From assembly GCA_017525525.1 (NCBI GenBank), contig JAFXSQ010000054.1, positions 1-64,000 on the forward strand: a stretch of DNA of 64,000 nucleotides, read 5' to 3'. The notes beneath the pieces are model-generated. The model was not told where the DNA came from, did no database searches, and saw nothing but the letters and a program-made list of their open reading frames with translations. A program made the position numbers and the translations under genes. This document shows, in pieces, positions 1 through 6,910 of this stretch. Origin of the DNA: Lachnospiraceae bacterium. Its GTDB lineage: Bacteria > Bacillota > Clostridia > Lachnospirales > Lachnospiraceae. Every line of letters begins with the position of its first letter. Position 1 is the stretch's first letter.

Positions 1-218
1 AGGAAAAGGAAAAGGATAAGGCATCGGACAAGGAGGTCGAAGAGCTTGTGAAAAAGCTTGAGGAGGGCGGATCTCTCGACGATTATCTGGAAGATAAGGA
101 AGTCAGCGATGCAGAGAAGAAGGCTGAAGAAGCATCGGATGATAATGATGTGGATCAGGATCCCGAGCTTGCGGAAATCCTGAGAAAGATTGAAAACGGA
201 GAGAAGCTGGATCTGTAG
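1..218 (+). CDS. C-terminal fragment of an unidentified acidic protein
   Basis: An open frame enters from the left edge (first full codon at base 3) and stops at TAG 216-218, giving about 71 residues. They are strongly charged (Glu, Asp and Lys rich), with stretches such as EELVKKLEEGGSLDDYLED and an end at ENGEKLDL. It looks like a low-complexity or helical tail, and no catalytic motif is visible. I do not recognise the family. It is on the same strand as ispH-rpsA but separated from it by a 13-bp perfect hairpin. The codon pattern and stop fit a real gene whose body lies outside the window. Confidence 0.55.
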   Translation, partial: EKEKDKASDKEVEELVKKLEEGGSLDDYLEDKEVSDAEKKAEEASDDNDVDQDPELAEILRKIENGEKLDL

Positions 219-247
219 GTATAAGCCGGGCACGTGCAGTATCATCC

Positions 248-277
248 GTCGGGGGCAAAATACCTTTTGCCCCCGAC
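248..277 (+). terminator. Perfect 13-bp hairpin with TACC loop, terminator-like repeat
   Basis: GTCGGGGGCAAAA (248-260) and TTTTGCCCCCGAC (265-277) are perfect inverted arms around a TACC loop. The A and T runs are inside the stem, so it could terminate in either direction, but no external T tract follows. A related hairpin with the same CAAAAyACCTTTTG core is at 41754-41776. Confidence 0.5.
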
Positions 278-304
278 ATCATTATATGAATGGAGGAGAA
301 AGAA

Positions 305-355
305 ATGGATGAACAGGTAGGAAGGCGAAGAGGAAGAGGAGATTCTTTGACATGA
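305..355 (+). CDS. Possible 16-codon upstream ORF coupled to ispH-rpsA
   Basis: A strong ribosome binding site (GGAGGAG just after base 290) precedes ATG 305. The frame encodes MDEQVGRRRGRGDSLT and stops at TGA 353-355, overlapping the ispH ATG at 352 as ATGA. The arginine-rich part comes from AGGAAGAGGAGA, which also serves as the ispH ribosome binding site. It may be a translated leader coupling translation into ispH-rpsA, or a chance frame. No peptide family is recognised. Confidence 0.35.
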   Translation: MDEQVGRRRGRGDSLT

Positions 356-2346
356 AGGTTATCCTGGCTAAAACCGCAGGCTTTTGCTTTGGCGTAAAGC
401 GAGCTTTAGACACGGCGTATGCTGCGGTTGAAAGGAATGCTGACAATGGCATAATGTATACCCTTGGCCCGATCATACACAACGAACAGGTTACGGAAGA
501 CCTGGAAAAAAGAGGTGTGGAGATACTTGCGGAGAAGGAGATGGATGAGGTGCTTACATCCATCCCGGAGGAAAAAAGGAAATCCGTTACCGTGATAACC
601 AGATCACACGGGATAGGAAAGGATGTGTATGATAAGCTTACCGGTTATGGTGTGAACATAGTGGATGCGACCTGCCCCTTCGTAAAGAAGATACACAGGA
701 TAGTGGAGGAAAAGAGCAGGGAGGGTAAAAGGATATACATAGCCGGCGATAAAACCCACCCGGAGGTACAGGGAATAGCAAAGTGGTGCGCGTCAAAACC
801 CGTTATTTTCAGCGATATTTCGGAGCTTGTGAACGATGAGGGTGACATAGATACGCCCGAGGGCGTTGTGCTATGTGCACAAACAACATTTAATGCCGAA
901 AAATTTAAGAAATTTGTTGAATTTTTTCAAAAAAAATATTATAATGCTGAAATATATAATACCATTTGTAATGCTACCGAGGAGCGACAGAGGGAAGCAA
1001 GGGCACTTGCAGCTGATGTTGATACCATGATAGTGATTGGCGGTAAGAACAGTTCGAACACTCAGAAGCTCTATGAAATATGCGCTTCTAAGTGCGAGCG
1101 GTCTTACTATATTCAGACACTTGTTGACCTGGATTTGGCTGTTTTGGAATCCGCTGATAGGGTAGGTATTACAGCTGGGGCATCTACCCCAAATCATATT
1201 ATTAAGGAGGTTCAAAACAGTATTATGGCAGAAGAAAGTTTTGAAGAGTTATTGAAGGCATCTGAGGAGAAGGAGAGCAAGATTAAGCCGGGCAGCATCG
1301 TAGAGGGCAAGATAATCAATGTTAAGCCGGACGAGATAACTGTTGACATTCAGTACAAGGCTGACGGTATCATCACAAGAAATGAGTATTCAAGCACTCC
1401 GAATCTTGATCTTACCACAGTTGCCAAGGAGGGAGATCCGATAACCGTTAAGGTTATCAAGACCAATGACGGCGAGGGACAGGTACTCCTCTCATACAGA
1501 AGAGTTGCTGCAGAGAAGTCTTATGCGGCACTTGAGGAAGCATATGAGAAGGAAGAAGTATTAAAGGGACGTGTTACCAAGGTTGTTGACGGTGGCTTGA
1601 CAGCGACTGTCAACGAGTGCGATGTATTCATTCCGGCAAGTCTTGTTTCTGACACTTATGAGAAGAATCTCTCTAAGTTCATGGATACGGAGGTTGAATT
1701 CGTAATTACCGAGTTCAATCCGAAGAAGAGAAGAGTTATAGGCAACAGAAAGCAGCTTATTGCGGCTCGGAAGGCTGAGATGGCAAAGGCGCTTTTCGAG
1801 CGCATTAATGTCGGTGATGTTGTTGAAGGAAAGGTTAAGAATGTTACACCTTTCGGAGCATTTATCGATCTTGGCGGAGCTGACGGTCTGCTTCACATCT
1901 CCGAGATGTCATGGGGCAGAATCGATGATCCCAAGAGTGTTGTTAAGGTAGGCGATACCGTTACAACCTTTATCAAGGAAATCAACGGTGAGAAGATAGC
2001 GCTTTCATTAAAGTTCGAGGACAAGAACCCTTGGGCTTCCGCAGCAGAGAGATACGCTGTCGGAACAGTTGTAAAGGGCAAGGTAGCAAGAATGGCAACC
2101 TTCGGCGCTTTTGTTGAGCTTGAGCCCGGCGTAGACGCGCTTCTTCATGTATCACAGATTTCCAACCAGAGAGTTGAGAAGCCGGAAGACGTATACAAGA
2201 TTGGCGATGAGATCGAGGCTAAGGTAGTTGACTTAAAGCTTGATGAGAAGAAGATATCTTTAAGCGTTAAGGCACTCAACGATAAGGCTGAGGAGGAAGC
2301 TCCTGCAGCAGACGATACAGCTGATGCTCCGGCAGAAGAAGAGTAA
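352..2346 (+). CDS. ispH: Fused 4-hydroxy-3-methylbut-2-enyl diphosphate reductase / ribosomal protein S1
   Basis: This 664-residue protein joins two enzymes or factors. Residues 1 to about 285 are IspH, the last step of the MEP isoprenoid pathway, with the three [4Fe-4S] cysteines at C12 (GFCFGV), C108 (DATCPF) and C206 (TICNAT), plus THPEV and SSNT substrate motifs. From about 310 there are four S1 RNA-binding domains; the last two carry the classic GxVVxGKV...FGAFV...GLLH(I/V)S pattern. It ends in an acidic Ala/Glu tail. IspH-S1 fusions are known in Clostridia. The start at 352 has GAGGAAGAGGAG upstream and overlaps a tiny upstream frame. cheR follows after 43 bases, so both may be cotranscribed. 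Confidence 0.95.
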   Translation: MKVILAKTAGFCFGVKRALDTAYAAVERNADNGIMYTLGPIIHNEQVTEDLEKRGVEILAEKEMDEVLTSIPEEKRKSVTVITRSHGIGKDVYDKLTGYGVNIVDATCPFVKKIHRIVEEKSREGKRIYIAGDKTHPEVQGIAKWCASKPVIFSDISELVNDEGDIDTPEGVVLCAQTTFNAEKFKKFVEFFQKKYYNAEIYNTICNATEERQREARALAADVDTMIVIGGKNSSNTQKLYEICASKCERSYYIQTLVDLDLAVLESADRVGITAGASTPNHIIKEVQNSIMAEESFEELLKASEEKESKIKPGSIVEGKIINVKPDEITVDIQYKADGIITRNEYSSTPNLDLTTVAKEGDPITVKVIKTNDGEGQVLLSYRRVAAEKSYAALEEAYEKEEVLKGRVTKVVDGGLTATVNECDVFIPASLVSDTYEKNLSKFMDTEVEFVITEFNPKKRRVIGNRKQLIAARKAEMAKALFERINVGDVVEGKVKNVTPFGAFIDLGGADGLLHISEMSWGRIDDPKSVVKVGDTVTTFIKEINGEKIALSLKFEDKNPWASAAERYAVGTVVKGKVARMATFGAFVELEPGVDALLHVSQISNQRVEKPEDVYKIGDEIEAKVVDLKLDEKKISLSVKALNDKAEEEAPAADDTADAPAEEE

Positions 2347-2389
2347 TTCAGAGAGTAATTCTTAATAGTAGTTTAAGGAGTAAGATATC

Positions 2390-3169
2390 ATGGCATATGA
2401 TTACGAACAGTTTAAAGCTGATGTCTACAAGCTTACCGACATAGATCTTAACTCATACAAAGAAAAGCAGATGAAGCGTCGTATAGAGACTCTCTTTAAG
2501 AGAAAGGGCCATAGCGGCTTTGATACTTTTATCGATGCTATGAGGAAGGATAAGGAGCTGCTTGCTGAATTTGTGGGTTACTTAACCATCAATGTATCGC
2601 AGTTCTACAGGAACCCGGAGCAGTGGGTGTACTTTGAGAAAGAGGTAGTTCCCTACCTCAGAGGTAAGTTCGGTGACAGGCTCCGTATATGGAGCTCGGC
2701 ATGTTCGACAGGCGATGAACCATACACGATAGCCATGATACTTGCGAAGTATATCCCACTTAATAAGGTGGAGATAATCGCAAGCGACATAGATGATGCG
2801 GTTCTTGCGTTTGCAAAGAACGGTGTTTATTCCGAGAAGAGCTTAGTGGATCTTCCGAAGGACCTTCTCGCGAAGAACTTTACAAAAGTAGACGCAACAC
2901 ACTATGCGATATCCGAGGAGATAAAGAAGCATATTACATTTAAGAAGAACAACCTTCTTAAGGATAATTATGATAAGAACCTCAATATGATAGTCTGTAG
3001 AAATGTGGTAATCTACTTTACCGATGAGGCGAAGGATGGCGTGTACAGACGCTTCCATAATTCGCTTGTGAAAGACGGGCTCTTGTTCATAGGAAGCACC
3101 GAGCAGATAATAAGATCGAAGGAGCTCGGTTTCGAGTCTATGGAGACCTTCTTTTATAAAAAAGTATAA
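2390..3169 (+). CDS. cheR: CheR-type protein-glutamate O-methyltransferase
   Basis: The 259 residues match the CheR family in length and layout. There is a helical N-terminal domain (about 1-75, with KEKQMKRRIETLF) and a SAM-dependent methyltransferase domain from about 95, with the SAM-binding SSACSTGDEPYT near residue 105 and CRNVVIYF near residue 203. CheR methylates glutamates on chemoreceptors. AAGGAG precedes the ATG. No chemoreceptor or other che gene is nearby, so it is an orphan here. It directly follows ispH-rpsA. The family call is secure; its receptor partners are unknown. Confidence 0.9.
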   Translation: MAYDYEQFKADVYKLTDIDLNSYKEKQMKRRIETLFKRKGHSGFDTFIDAMRKDKELLAEFVGYLTINVSQFYRNPEQWVYFEKEVVPYLRGKFGDRLRIWSSACSTGDEPYTIAMILAKYIPLNKVEIIASDIDDAVLAFAKNGVYSEKSLVDLPKDLLAKNFTKVDATHYAISEEIKKHITFKKNNLLKDNYDKNLNMIVCRNVVIYFTDEAKDGVYRRFHNSLVKDGLLFIGSTEQIIRSKELGFESMETFFYKKV

Positions 3170-3176
3170 GCAATGC

Positions 3177-3205
3177 TTGACAAATGAGATATCATTTGAT
3201 ATAGT
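3177..3205 (+). promoter_or_regulatory. Sigma-A-type promoter for rplS
   Basis: TTGACA (3177-3182), a 17-bp spacer and TATAGT (3200-3205) form a near-consensus promoter. It lies directly after the cheR stop and upstream of a structured leader leading to rplS. Confidence 0.8.
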
Positions 3206-3211
3206 ATCGGG

Positions 3212-3318
3212 GCTGCGTCTTTGGCAGCATATATCTGGACGGTCCTCTGTACCGCGGGAGTGATGACCCCGCTAACCTCTGATTACTCAGGGATATGGTG
3301 TAAGAACGTCCCCAAATT
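3212..3318 (+). ncRNA. Structured 5' leader of rplS (candidate L19 leader)
   Basis: About 110 transcribed bases separate the promoter from the rplS ribosome binding site. GGACG near 3238 can pair with CGTCC near 3306-3311, enclosing smaller stems including GCGGG...CCCGC around 3262-3284. Autoregulatory L19 leaders are known upstream of rplS in Firmicutes. Position and closing stem fit that class, but I could not align it to a covariance model. Confidence 0.45.
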
Positions 3319-3332
3319 AGGAGGAAATGAAA

Positions 3333-3683
3333 ATGAGCAACGATATCATCAAGAAGATTGAGGCCGCACAGCTTAAGGAGAATGTTACCGACTTTAACAT
3401 CGGTGATACCATCAGGGTTCACGCTAAGATTAAAGAGGGTAACAGAGAGAGAGTACAGGTATTCGAGGGTACTGTTCTTAAGAGACAGGGCGGAAGCAAC
3501 AGAGAGACCTTTACAGTAAGAAAGACATCAGGCGGTGTCGGAGTTGAGAAGACCTGGCCGCTTCACTCTCCTACACTCGAGAAGATCGAGGTTGTAAGAA
3601 GAGGTAAGGTAAGACGCGCTAAGCTTAACTACCTGAGACAGAGAGTAGGTAAGAAGGCTAAGGTTAAAGAAATTGTAAGGTAA
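3333..3683 (+). CDS. rplS: 50S ribosomal protein L19
   Basis: The product is a 116-residue L19, a large-subunit protein near the 30S-50S interface. Family features are [26 protein letters not shown], the [12 protein letters not shown] segment and the basic C-terminus [21 protein letters not shown]. An in-frame ATG also exists at 3327, but AGGAGG (3319-3324) is only 2 bases from it and 8 bases from ATG 3333, so 3333 is preferred; it also gives the family length. It has its own promoter and leader upstream, and a strong terminator right after the stop. Confidence 0.95.
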   Translation: MSNDIIKKIEAAQLKENVTDFNIGDTIRVHAKIKEGNRERVQVFEGTVLKRQGGSNRETFTVRKTSGGVGVEKTWPLHSPTLEKIEVVRRGKVRRAKLNYLRQRVGKKAKVKEIVR

Positions 3684-3690
3684 ACAATAA

Positions 3691-3724
3691 AAACCGGAGA
3701 TAGTAATTATCTCCGGTTTATTTC
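3691..3724 (+). terminator. Rho-independent terminator of rplS
   Basis: AAACCGGAGATA (3691-3702) pairs perfectly with TATCTCCGGTTT (3708-3719) around a 5-base loop, followed by a short T-rich stretch. It begins 7 bases after the rplS stop. Confidence 0.85.
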
Positions 3725-3728
3725 GTTA

Positions 3729-3878
3729 TATGCGCACGCCTGCGTAAGGAAAATAGTCACTACGTGACACGCAGGCGGCGCTGCGAGCAGAGTGCGACTG
3801 TGTCTTCCTGCTCGAAGAAAATGCGCACGCCTGCGTCTTCCTGCTCGAAGAAAGTGCGCACGCCTGCGTATATCCAGA
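3729..3878 (+). repeat. Composite palindromic repeat, copy A
   Basis: This fills most of the rplS-lepB gap. The first module has arms CGCCTGCGT (3737-3745) and ACGCAGGCG (3769-3777) with an inner GTCAC-TAC-GTGAC. The second is a hairpin GAGCAG (3785-3790) / CTGCTC (3808-3813) around a TGCGACTGTGTCTT loop. A piece resembling TGCGCACGCCTGCGTCTTCC is then repeated in tandem up to the lepB leader. Related copies are at 9619-9758, 16745-16919 and 28021-28064. It starts just after the rplS terminator. Confidence 0.75.
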
Positions 3879-3887
3879 GGAGAAAAA

Positions 3888-4466
3888 ATGGCTGATAAAA
3901 CCCCGGAGCTTTCGTTCGATCCTCCAAAGAAAAAACGTAAAAGAAAAAGTCTGTTCGGAAGGATTCTGAACTGGCTTTTACTTGTGTTTGCGGCAGCGGT
4001 TTTCGGCTATGCCGTTATAACCTTCGGAGTACAGACAGTTCAGGTAGTTGGGCCGTCTATGAATACGACTTTGGCAGATGGTGAAACCGTGCTTGTGAAC
4101 AAGCTGTACGGAACATTGCTACAGCCTAAAAGATATGACATAATAGCATTCAAGCAGATTGATTTCGGAAGCTATTATGAGATAAAGAGGGTTATCGGAC
4201 TTCCGGGCGAAACCGTGCAGATTAAAGACGGAAAGGTCTATATTAACGGAGAAGAGCTTGGCGATTCTCCGATAGAGGATAAAATCCGCGTGGCCGGACT
4301 TGCCGAAAGGGAGATAAAGCTTTCAAAGAGTGAGTATTTTGTACTCGGCGACAATGTTAATAACAGCGAGGACTCGAGGTATTCCAATGTGGGAAATGTG
4401 GCGAAGTCTGAGATACTGGGCAAGGTTATCTATCGAATAAAACCGGAAAAGGGTAAGGTGAAGTAG
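3888..4466 (+). CDS. lepB: Signal peptidase I (first of two)
   Basis: The 192-residue protein is a type I signal peptidase, which cleaves secretory signal peptides at the outer face of the membrane. It has a basic N-terminus (PKKKRKRKS), one membrane helix at about 28-47, the catalytic Ser57 in VGPSMNTTL, Lys100 in YEIKRVIGLPGE, and the late LGDNVNNSEDSR box. The frame is open back to 3792, but that part is translated intergenic repeat (three ARRKCARLR-like units). AGAGGAG before ATG 3888 sets the start. The rbgA ATG follows the stop directly. Confidence 0.92.
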   Translation: MADKTPELSFDPPKKKRKRKSLFGRILNWLLLVFAAAVFGYAVITFGVQTVQVVGPSMNTTLADGETVLVNKLYGTLLQPKRYDIIAFKQIDFGSYYEIKRVIGLPGETVQIKDGKVYINGEELGDSPIEDKIRVAGLAEREIKLSKSEYFVLGDNVNNSEDSRYSNVGNVAKSEILGKVIYRIKPEKGKVK

Positions 4467-5339
4467 ATGAATGTACAGTGGTATCCGGGGCATATGACCA
4501 AAGCTATGCGTCAGATGCAGGAGGATATAAAACTGATTGATATTATAATAGAACTGATCGATGCGAGGATTCCTTTGGCAAGCAAGAACCCGGACATTGA
4601 TAAGCTCAGCAACGGTAAGGCAAGACTTATCATTTTAAATAAATGTGACCTTGCCGATGAGCGCGAGACCAAGAGGTGGGAGGCTTACTACAGAGAGAAG
4701 GGCTTCTACACACTTAAGATGGATGCGAGAAAGAGCGGAAGCATGAAGCCGGTGGTGGATAAGATAGAGGAAGCTTGTGCCGAAAAGCTTGAAAAAAACC
4801 GTAGGAAGGGAATCATTAACAGACCGCTTCGAGCGATGATCGCCGGCATCCCTAATGTGGGTAAGTCAACCCTTATCAATTCCATAGTGAGAAAGGGCAG
4901 CGCAAAGGTTGGAGACAAGCCCGGAGTTACAAAGGGAAAGCAATGGATTAAGTTCGGCAAGACGGTGGAACTGCTCGACACACCGGGGGTTCTCTGGCCT
5001 AAGTTTGAGGACAAAGAGGTTGGGCTTAAATTAGCGTCCATCGGCTCCATCAACGACACGATACTCGATATGGGCGAGGTGGCCGCGTATGTTATAGAAT
5101 ATTTGCAAAATAATTATTGTAATGCGCTTAAAGAGCGTTATAATATAGAGGTCGACGGAGAACCTCACGAGATTACCGAGAGGATAGCTGTAATAAGAGG
5201 CGCACTAAAAAAAGGCGGAGAGCCTGATACGGATAAAGCGGCGCTTCTTCTGATAGATGACTTAAGGAGCGGACGACTGGGCAGAATCAGTTTGGAAAAG
5301 GCGGAAATAAAGGATGAAGAAGAAAAAGAACAAGAATGA
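4467..5339 (+). CDS. rbgA: Ribosome biogenesis GTPase RbgA (YlqF)
   Basis: RbgA is a GTPase needed for late 50S subunit maturation. The 290 residues show the circularly permuted GTPase order: the N-terminal QWYPGHMTKAMRQM signature, then G4 (LNKCDLAD), then G1 (GIPNVGKST, near residue 129) and G3 (DTPG, near residue 172), followed by the C-terminal helical domain. The ATG abuts the lepB stop, and the end overlaps the next signal peptidase gene by 26 bases, so lepB-rbgA-lepB2-rnhB is a tight operon. Placement near rplS and rnhB matches the Bacillus rplS-ylqF-rnhB order. Confidence 0.95.
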   Translation: MNVQWYPGHMTKAMRQMQEDIKLIDIIIELIDARIPLASKNPDIDKLSNGKARLIILNKCDLADERETKRWEAYYREKGFYTLKMDARKSGSMKPVVDKIEEACAEKLEKNRRKGIINRPLRAMIAGIPNVGKSTLINSIVRKGSAKVGDKPGVTKGKQWIKFGKTVELLDTPGVLWPKFEDKEVGLKLASIGSINDTILDMGEVAAYVIEYLQNNYCNALKERYNIEVDGEPHEITERIAVIRGALKKGGEPDTDKAALLLIDDLRSGRLGRISLEKAEIKDEEEKEQE

Positions 5340-6123
5340 CGAAGAAATGCTCTCGACTTCGGAGGGCGCTGAGCAGACCGTTACCGAAGATAAAGGAGAC
5401 ACTGAGACAGATAGTAAAGCAACGGGTGAAGAGAAACCGGAGGCTGATAATTCCGCTTCTGTGAAAACGACTACAGAAGAAGTTGTTTCTGAAGAAGGCG
5501 ATAATCCCGAGGACTATGAGTATGATGAGGAAGGCGAAGTAGTCCGAAAGAAGAAAAAAAAGAAAAAAACTCCGGAGAGAAAACCGGACGAGGTCAATAT
5601 AGTTAAGGAGCTTTTGGGCCTGATTATCTACGTGGGCGTTGTGATTCTGCTCTGCTTCCTAATCATAACCTTTGTTGGATGCAAGTCGAGGGTTGACGGA
5701 GATTCCATGAATCCTACTCTCGAGGACGGCGACCAGCTTTGGGTAAGCAAGATATCCTACACTCTTGGCAAACCGCATCGCTTCGATGTGATTATTTTTA
5801 AGTATGATGAGGATGATACTTATGTTAAGCGTATTATCGCTCTTCCGGGCGAAAGAATAAGGATAGACAACGAAGGCAATATCTATATCAATGACATGCT
5901 CATAGAAGAGCATTACGGCAAGGAGCCGATTATGGCTTATAATGTCGGTCGAGCCGGGCAGGATGTGCTACTCGGAGAAGATGAGTACTTTGTGCTCGGA
6001 GACAACCGAAACAACAGTCATGATTCCCGTTGGGCCGATGTGGGAAATGTATCGAGGGAGGATATAATCGGTAAGGTTGTTTTCAGGTTATACCCCTTCA
6101 GTAAATTCGGTAAGGTTAAATAA
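5314..6123 (+). CDS. lepB: Signal peptidase I (second) with long acidic cytoplasmic extension
   Basis: This 269-residue signal peptidase I has about 90 N-terminal residues that are highly charged, first Glu/Thr/Ser rich and then a basic VRKKKKKKKTPERK stretch, before one membrane helix (about 96-117). The catalytic Ser131 (VDGDSMNPTL), Lys172 (TYVKRIIALPGE) and the final LGDNRNNSHDSRW box are all present, so it should be active. It overlaps rbgA by 26 bases. The second peptidase may divide substrates with the first; the role of the extension is unknown. Confidence 0.92.
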   Translation: MKKKKNKNDEEMLSTSEGAEQTVTEDKGDTETDSKATGEEKPEADNSASVKTTTEEVVSEEGDNPEDYEYDEEGEVVRKKKKKKKTPERKPDEVNIVKELLGLIIYVGVVILLCFLIITFVGCKSRVDGDSMNPTLEDGDQLWVSKISYTLGKPHRFDVIIFKYDEDDTYVKRIIALPGERIRIDNEGNIYINDMLIEEHYGKEPIMAYNVGRAGQDVLLGEDEYFVLGDNRNNSHDSRWADVGNVSREDIIGKVVFRLYPFSKFGKVK

Positions 6124-6124
6124 T

Positions 6125-6895
6125 ATGCGTCAGATAGCCGATATAAAAAGTGAATTGGAAACGATAGCAAGTGACGATACAGAGCGCCTCAGAGCCTTCA
6201 TCCTAGACAACAGGGAGGATGGCCGAAAGGGCGTGGTGTCGCTTCTTAAGAGGGCCGACAAGCTTATCGAGGCTTATGAAGCAGAGCTTGCCCGTACCGA
6301 GGTTATGTACGCCTTTGAGGATAAGTACAAGGCCGAGGGCTTCTCGTGCATATGCGGAATAGACGAGGTGGGCCGGGGCCCCTTCGCAGGTCCGGTTGTT
6401 ACAGCGGCGGTCATTCTACCCTCTGACAGGCGGATTCCCTGGTTGAATGATTCCAAACAGGTTAAAAAGGAGAAGAGGGAAGAGCTTTACGATATTTTGG
6501 TAAAAGAAGCTGTGGCCTACGGCATAGGCATAGTCGGAGAGGAAACGATAGATGAGATTAATATCGCGAATGCCACTAAGAAAGCTATGTGCATGGCTGT
6601 GGAGAACCTTTCCGTAAAGCCGGATTTTCTGCTGGTTGACTCCGTGAACCTTGATATGTTGGGCCTCCCGTTAGAACACCCGGATAAGGGAGACACGCTT
6701 TCGGCTTCCATCGCGGCGGCAAGCATAGTGGCAAAGGTAACCCGTGACCGTATGATGGAGGAGTATGCCTCTGTTTACCCAGGCTATGGTTTTGAAAGAA
6801 ATGCGGGGTACGGCACTCCTGAGCATATCGCGGCTATTAAGCAGCTTGGGCCGTGTCCGTTACATCGTAGAACATTTATATCTAAATATATATAA
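6125..6895 (+). CDS. rnhB: Ribonuclease HII
   Basis: RNase HII removes ribonucleotides from DNA and cleaves RNA-DNA hybrids. The catalytic carboxylates are D80 and E81 (CGIDEVGRG), D172 (LLVDSV) and D190 (KGDTLSASIAAAS). Starting at ATG 6125, one base after the upstream stop, gives 256 residues including an N-terminal extension of about 70 residues as in Bacillus RnhB. An in-frame ATG at 6077 would overlap the upstream gene by 47 bases and add residues unlike the family. No strong ribosome binding site precedes 6125, so translational coupling is likely. Confidence 0.93.
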   Translation: MRQIADIKSELETIASDDTERLRAFILDNREDGRKGVVSLLKRADKLIEAYEAELARTEVMYAFEDKYKAEGFSCICGIDEVGRGPFAGPVVTAAVILPSDRRIPWLNDSKQVKKEKREELYDILVKEAVAYGIGIVGEETIDEINIANATKKAMCMAVENLSVKPDFLLVDSVNLDMLGLPLEHPDKGDTLSASIAAASIVAKVTRDRMMEEYASVYPGYGFERNAGYGTPEHIAAIKQLGPCPLHRRTFISKYI

Positions 6896-6910
6896 TATGA
6901 GGTAGACTGC

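Noticed and set aside
3792-3887. N-terminal extension of the first signal peptidase
   Set aside because: It translates intergenic repeat units and lacks a binding site; ATG 3888 has AGAGGAG and gives a normal signal peptidase.
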